Position numbers and translations under genes: made by a program. A stretch of DNA of 64,000 bases from Shimia sp. R10_1. GTDB taxonomy: Bacteria; Pseudomonadota; Alphaproteobacteria; Rhodobacterales; Rhodobacteraceae. Positions 60,493 to 64,000 of this stretch are shown in pieces. The DNA lies in the NCBI RefSeq assembly GCF_017744095.1, contig NZ_JAGHQX010000005.1:283328-347327 (forward strand). The letters run 5' to 3'. Numbering within the stretch: the stretch's first letter is position 1; every line of letters begins with the position of its first letter. The notes under the pieces were generated by a model. The model did no database searches. It saw only the letters and a program-made list of their open reading frames with translations, and was not told the origin of the DNA.

Positions 60493-61767
60493 ATGGCTGA
60501 AGACAATGACTTGGTGCCACCACCGTTGAAAAACGATTGTTTCGCGCTGCCTTCTGACACGCATTGGACGCCTGTTGCCGAAGCTTTGGTGCTGCTCAAA
60601 GAACGCTTGGATATTTGCGTCGGCGAAGAATATGTGGCGCTCGCAGATGCGCTCGGCCGCATTCTGTCAGAAGACCCAATAGCGCAGCGTTCCAACCCGC
60701 CTCAGCCCAACTCTGCTGTCGATGGTTTCGGCCTGCGACATGCTGATATTGTGAATGGTCCACAGAGCCTCCCGTTGGTACCGGGGCGCTCTGCTGCTGG
60801 TGCGCCCTATCTGGGCGCAGTTCCAGAAGGACACGCGATACGTATTTTGACGGGCGCTACCATTCCCCACGGCGTGGACACCGTGATTTTACAGGAAGAT
60901 GTCAACACGGACGGTAACGCGATTGCGTTTCATGGGCCTCTCAAGAAAGGCGCGAACACGCGCAAAGCAGGTGAGGATGTCGCCGCCGGTGACGTGATCT
61001 TGGCAAAGGGCCGACAGATAACACCTGCTGACTTGGCCCTTGTGGCCGCCACAGGCATTGGTGCGCTTAAGGTTTATAAGCGACTGAAAGTCGGAGTTAT
61101 TTCGACCGGAGACGAACTGGCAGAGGCGGGTGACGCCGCACGTGCTGATCAGATTTATGACGCCAATCGCCCAATGCTGTTGGCAATGATCTTACAGTTT
61201 GGATTCGAGCCGGTAGATATGGGACGTGCCCCCGATGATCGGTTGGCCGTGAAGCGGTTTCTTGATGAAGCTGCGTCGAAATCTGATGTGATCCTGACGT
61301 CTGGAGGCGCTTCTGCGGGGGACGAAGATCACATGTCAGCCCTGTTGAATGAGACAGGAGCGATGGCGCTTTGGCGCCTTGCCATCAAGCCAGGCCGGCC
61401 GCTGGCTTTGGCGATGTGGAATGGGACGCCCGTATTTGGCCTACCGGGAAACCCTGTTGCGGCGATGGTTTGTACATTGATCTTTGCGAAGCCTGCGATG
61501 TCTTGTCTGGCGGGGGCAGGATGGCAGCTTCCTGCGCCGCAGTGGGTGCCCGCAGCGTTCACAAAGAGCAAGAAAGCGGGACGGCGAGAATACCTTCGAG
61601 CGCGTCTGAGGGACGGCAAAGCAGAGGTGTTTCGCTCAGAAGGGTCAGGCCGGATCAGTGGTCTAAGCTGGGCTGAGGGATTGGTTGAGTTGCCCGATGA
61701 GGCGATGCAGGTCGGCGAGGGGAGCCTTGTTGCATATTACCCCTACACAGCGTTCGGTTTGAGCTGA
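60493..61767 (+). CDS. moeA: Molybdopterin molybdenumtransferase MoeA
   Basis: A 424-residue enzyme that inserts molybdate into adenylylated molybdopterin. Recognisable parts are ALADALGRILSEDPIA, NSAVDGFGLRH (the usual S-M/V-D-G-Y region), LTGATIPHGVDTVILQED, the MoaB-like domain with VGVISTGDEL and LTSGGASAGDEDHMS, and FGLPGNPVAAMV. A GGGAGG site stands eight bases before the ATG. It ends the fdhD-mobA-mobB-moeA run and converges on the next gene. Confidence 0.92.
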   Translation: MAEDNDLVPPPLKNDCFALPSDTHWTPVAEALVLLKERLDICVGEEYVALADALGRILSEDPIAQRSNPPQPNSAVDGFGLRHADIVNGPQSLPLVPGRSAAGAPYLGAVPEGHAIRILTGATIPHGVDTVILQEDVNTDGNAIAFHGPLKKGANTRKAGEDVAAGDVILAKGRQITPADLALVAATGIGALKVYKRLKVGVISTGDELAEAGDAARADQIYDANRPMLLAMILQFGFEPVDMGRAPDDRLAVKRFLDEAASKSDVILTSGGASAGDEDHMSALLNETGAMALWRLAIKPGRPLALAMWNGTPVFGLPGNPVAAMVCTLIFAKPAMSCLAGAGWQLPAPQWVPAAFTKSKKAGRREYLRARLRDGKAEVFRSEGSGRISGLSWAEGLVELPDEAMQVGEGSLVAYYPYTAFGLS

Positions 61768-61795
61768 ACGCGGCATCCTTGCCTCCAAGTATAGG

Positions 61796-62839
61796 TCAGT
61801 CAAATATCCCAGCAACCCTGCCCAAAAGCATGAATGCGCGCGCTGTACGTGTTTCGGAAAGCGCTGCGATGTCTGAGTCGGTGGCTGTTTCCTCAAACTC
61901 GACAAAGCTGTTGTCAAACCGGCGGAGGAAGTGGTGCGCGGCATCTCTGAAAATCGCATCTTGCTTCATGCGGCCCGCAGCCAATGCAAGAGAACTGCGA
62001 TCTCGCACCCCGCCCAATGCGCCGATGGGCTTGCCACGCACGCCAGATGCGAAGCGGCGCCAAATTTCAGGCCGTGCCAAGTCTGGACGCAAATCATCCA
62101 TGTAGATGCCGTCCTGACTGAGCAAGGTTAGCACATCTTGGCTCGCTTGAATCAGCTGGGCGGCTTGCCTGTCGCGTAGCGCCTTTCGCAAAGCGGCAAA
62201 GCCATCTGCATCCTCTGCGTTTTCGGGAAAATTCAGGGCCTGAATGAAATCGGAACGCGCAAGAGGCGGAGAAAGATCCTCTGCGGGCGTGCCCAAGGCG
62301 AGCGTGCCTTGATCGATTTGCGCGTGCTCTGGCGTGTCTGGAGCTACGGGTTTGCGAATGCTGTCTGTTCGGTCACGGCTGGACGAGAAGGTCGCCAAAG
62401 CGGTTTCTGTTTTCCGCGTCGCCGCTGCGATCTCATCCAGTTTTTTTGTCACAGACGGCTCAACGCCCTGGGCGACTTGTGCGCCCTGAGCCTGCAGCAC
62501 ATAGGTGCGGCGCATTGCGTCAATGGCGGCCTGAAGGCGCGCGCTTTCCTCACGCATCACGCGCGATGAGCGGGCAGCGGTTGCCGCCACCCAGATCATC
62601 GCAACGGGCATGAACACCGTGAACAGTGTCATCAAGAAGGCGACGCCATCGGAATGATCAAACGGATTGCCAGGGAGAATCATAAAGAACACGACCGCCC
62701 CGAGCAGCCAAGCGAAAGTCGCGCCAACCGCAATCCACTCGACGACGGTGATCTTTGGTTGCAAAGGCTTTTCGTAGATTCCCAGCGGCGTCGACTGGGA
62801 TTGCGTTTCGTCTTTCATACCTGTCTGTCTGGTACTCAT
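61796..62839 (-). CDS. Conserved hypothetical membrane protein
   Basis: A 347-residue protein with two adjacent membrane helices (about residues 35-55 and 69-92: VEWIAVGATFAWLLGAVVFF and FLMTLFTVFMPVAMIWVAAT). A coiled-coil-like stretch follows (95-150), then an acidic linker and a helical C-terminal domain (DFIQALNFPENAEDADGFAA ... FLRRFDNSFVEFE). I do not recognise the family beyond a Rhodobacterales-type hypothetical. It stands just after greA, with three bases between, and may be cotranscribed with it. An internal ATG at 62818 is an alternative start. Confidence 0.7.
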   Translation of the reverse strand: MSTRQTGMKDETQSQSTPLGIYEKPLQPKITVVEWIAVGATFAWLLGAVVFFMILPGNPFDHSDGVAFLMTLFTVFMPVAMIWVAATAARSSRVMREESARLQAAIDAMRRTYVLQAQGAQVAQGVEPSVTKKLDEIAAATRKTETALATFSSSRDRTDSIRKPVAPDTPEHAQIDQGTLALGTPAEDLSPPLARSDFIQALNFPENAEDADGFAALRKALRDRQAAQLIQASQDVLTLLSQDGIYMDDLRPDLARPEIWRRFASGVRGKPIGALGGVRDRSSLALAAGRMKQDAIFRDAAHHFLRRFDNSFVEFEETATDSDIAALSETRTARAFMLLGRVAGIFD

Positions 62840-62842
62840 CAG

Positions 62843-63313
62843 TTACTTATACGCGATCGTGAGCACTTCGTAGCTTTTTTCGCCGCCTGGCGTGCGCACT
62901 TCAACGCTGTCGCCCTCTTCTTTACCGATCAAGGCGCGGGCGATTGGCGATTTGATGTTGAGAAGCCCCTTTTCCACATTGGCTTCGTGCTCGCCAACAA
63001 TTTGCCATGTCTTCTCTTCGTCAGTGTCTTCGTCCACCAAGGTGACAGTTGCGCCAAATTTGATGGCGCCAGACAAGGTCGCAGGATCAATAACCTCTGC
63101 AAGCCCAATCACGCCTTCAAGCTCTTTGATACGGCCCTCAATAAAACCCTGCTTTTCACGTGCAGAGTGATATTCGGCATTCTCTTTGAGATCGCCAAGC
63201 TCACGCGCAGATGCAATTGCTTCAATGATTGCAGGACGTTCGACTGTTTTCAGCTGCTTCAATTCCGCTTCGAGCGCTGAGTGACCAGCGCGAGTCATTG
63301 GTAGTTTTTCCAT
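62843..63313 (-). CDS. greA: Transcription elongation factor GreA
   Basis: A 156-residue protein with the N-terminal coiled coil (residues 1-75) carrying the acidic tip [19 protein letters not shown]. In this tip Asp41 and Glu44 (D-L-K-E) are the pair that reaches into the RNA polymerase channel to stimulate transcript cleavage. The C-terminal FKBP-like domain (80-156) ends in [18 protein letters not shown]. It rescues backtracked polymerase. The start [14 protein letters not shown] is standard. Confidence 0.94.
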   Translation of the reverse strand: MEKLPMTRAGHSALEAELKQLKTVERPAIIEAIASARELGDLKENAEYHSAREKQGFIEGRIKELEGVIGLAEVIDPATLSGAIKFGATVTLVDEDTDEEKTWQIVGEHEANVEKGLLNIKSPIARALIGKEEGDSVEVRTPGGEKSYEVLTIAYK

Positions 63314-63493
63314 GGGTGCGGTCCCGTTGGTTTTTGGCCGCCATAACAGCAGGGCGGCAGTTCTGTTTCAACTGTTGCAGTGCAGCATGCACCGAGGCTC
63401 CTTAAAAATGCAAGTGGTCCTCCTATTGCAAGGATAAATGTGCGGCTGTGCCGCAAAATCACTTTAATAGGGCGAAATGTCGTCGGGTTCTGA

Positions 63494-63522
63494 TTGACGG
63501 ATCGAATATAGTCACGCTAGCA
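63494..63522 (+). promoter_or_regulatory. Candidate sigma-70 promoter of the ETF-QO gene
   Basis: TTGACG (63494-63499), a 17-base spacer and CTAGCA (63517-63522), 42 bases before the ATG. The -35 and spacing fit the alphaproteobacterial pattern TTGAC-N17-CTA. Confidence 0.45.
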
Positions 63523-63564
63523 GATGCGAAAGAATATTACCCAGCGAGCCGGAAGGGGAAGCCA

Positions 63565-64000
63565 ATGTCGGAAATCGAACGCGAAGCCATGGAGTATGAT
63601 GTTGTGATTGTTGGCGCGGGCCCTGCGGGTCTGTCAGCTGCGATCCGTCTGAAACAGCTTGATGCGGACCTCGACGTTGTGGTGCTGGAAAAAGGCTCTG
63701 AAGTTGGGGCGCATATTCTGTCTGGTGCGGTTTTGGACCCGTGCGGTCTGGATGCGCTGATTCCGGACTGGAAGGACAAAGGCGCGCCGCTCAATACCCC
63801 GGTGAAAGAAGACAACTTCTTCATGCTGGGCGAAGCCGGCGAAATCCGCATCCCAAACTTCCCGATGCCACCCCTGATGAACAACCACGGCAACTACATT
63901 GTCTCCATGGGCAATGTCTGTCGCTGGATGGCGGAACAGGCCGAAGAGCTGGGCGTGGAGATCTTCCCGGGCATGGCGTGTTCTGAGCTGGTCTATGGCG
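63565..64000 (+). CDS. Electron transfer flavoprotein-ubiquinone oxidoreductase, N-terminal part
   Basis: The first 145 codons of a gene that runs off the window. [20 protein letters not shown] gives the FAD loop [13 protein letters not shown], followed by [21 protein letters not shown] and [20 protein letters not shown], all highly characteristic of ETF-QO. The enzyme moves electrons from acyl-CoA dehydrogenases, via ETF, to the quinone pool, and would serve the acyl-CoA dehydrogenase encoded at 53028. GGAAGGGGAA precedes the ATG. Confidence 0.92.
   Translation, partial: MSEIEREAMEYDVVIVGAGPAGLSAAIRLKQLDADLDVVVLEKGSEVGAHILSGAVLDPCGLDALIPDWKDKGAPLNTPVKEDNFFMLGEAGEIRIPNFPMPPLMNNHGNYIVSMGNVCRWMAEQAEELGVEIFPGMACSELVYG

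Noticed and set aside
1..64000. tRNA, rRNA, CRISPR arrays, insertion sequences or prophage genes
   Set aside because: Scanning by eye found no cloverleaf-like element, regularly spaced repeats, transposase or integrase motifs, or phage structural genes.

Overview
The window is chromosomal DNA from an alphaproteobacterium, most likely a marine Rhodobacteraceae of the Roseobacter group. The evidence is moderately high GC, an ECF sigma factor paired with a ChrR-type cupin anti-sigma factor, a 44-residue aa3 oxidase subunit IV, a DmdC-type acyl-CoA dehydrogenase, a TRAP transporter, and dense operons joined by ATGA or GTGA overlaps. I see no rRNA, tRNA, CRISPR array, insertion sequence or prophage. 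The first gene (ornithine cyclodeaminase family) and the last (ETF-quinone oxidoreductase) run off the ends.

Layout. 1-1264: two amino-acid catabolic enzymes. 1321-4840 (minus): a cobalamin uptake operon (DUF1636 protein, ATPase, binding protein, permease) behind a sigma-70-like promoter, a cobalamin riboswitch and a possible translated leader ORF. 5092-9580: a NIT-domain chemoreceptor and a convergent PAS hybrid histidine kinase. 9914-15017 (minus): an unusual three-gene cassette of an asparagine-synthase-like protein, a sulfotransferase and an acylphosphatase/tandem ATP-grasp protein. It looks biosynthetic and I cannot match it to a known pathway. 15360-22107: a CBS protein with an anion permease, a surface subtilisin lipoprotein, and small hydrolases. 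22160-29264: a fused 5-oxoprolinase/hydantoinase, a divergent TRAP transporter and a winged-helix regulator, with a dyad operator between the divergent genes. 29486-36845: an ECF sigma/ChrR island, read here as a singlet-oxygen response, with a DUF1365/SDR arm and an FAD oxidoreductase/MFS/DUF3833 arm. A probably Zur-controlled COG0523 GTPase lies inside it.

37057-44092: a CBS-GGDEF cyclase; a minus-strand operon pyrB, two small unknown membrane proteins, a PH-like protein, a pseudo-dihydroorotase and plsY; then an unusual family-4 uracil-DNA glycosylase, a phosphoesterase and MoaB. 44242-53000: an RND efflux pair, a DsbD-like protein, YqgE, a beta-lactamase-fold hydrolase and a Sua5-type tRNA modification enzyme. 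53028-58312: an acyl-CoA dehydrogenase/MBL hydrolase operon, oxidase subunit IV, a lipoprotein and AzlCD. 58459-61767: fdhD-mobA-mobB-moeA, a molybdopterin guanine dinucleotide set that presumably serves a formate dehydrogenase encoded elsewhere. 61796-64000: a membrane protein, GreA and ETF-QO.

Starts were placed by Shine-Dalgarno match, overlap with the upstream gene and domain onset. Several genes use GTG or TTG. Family assignments come from motif recognition by eye, not from searches.
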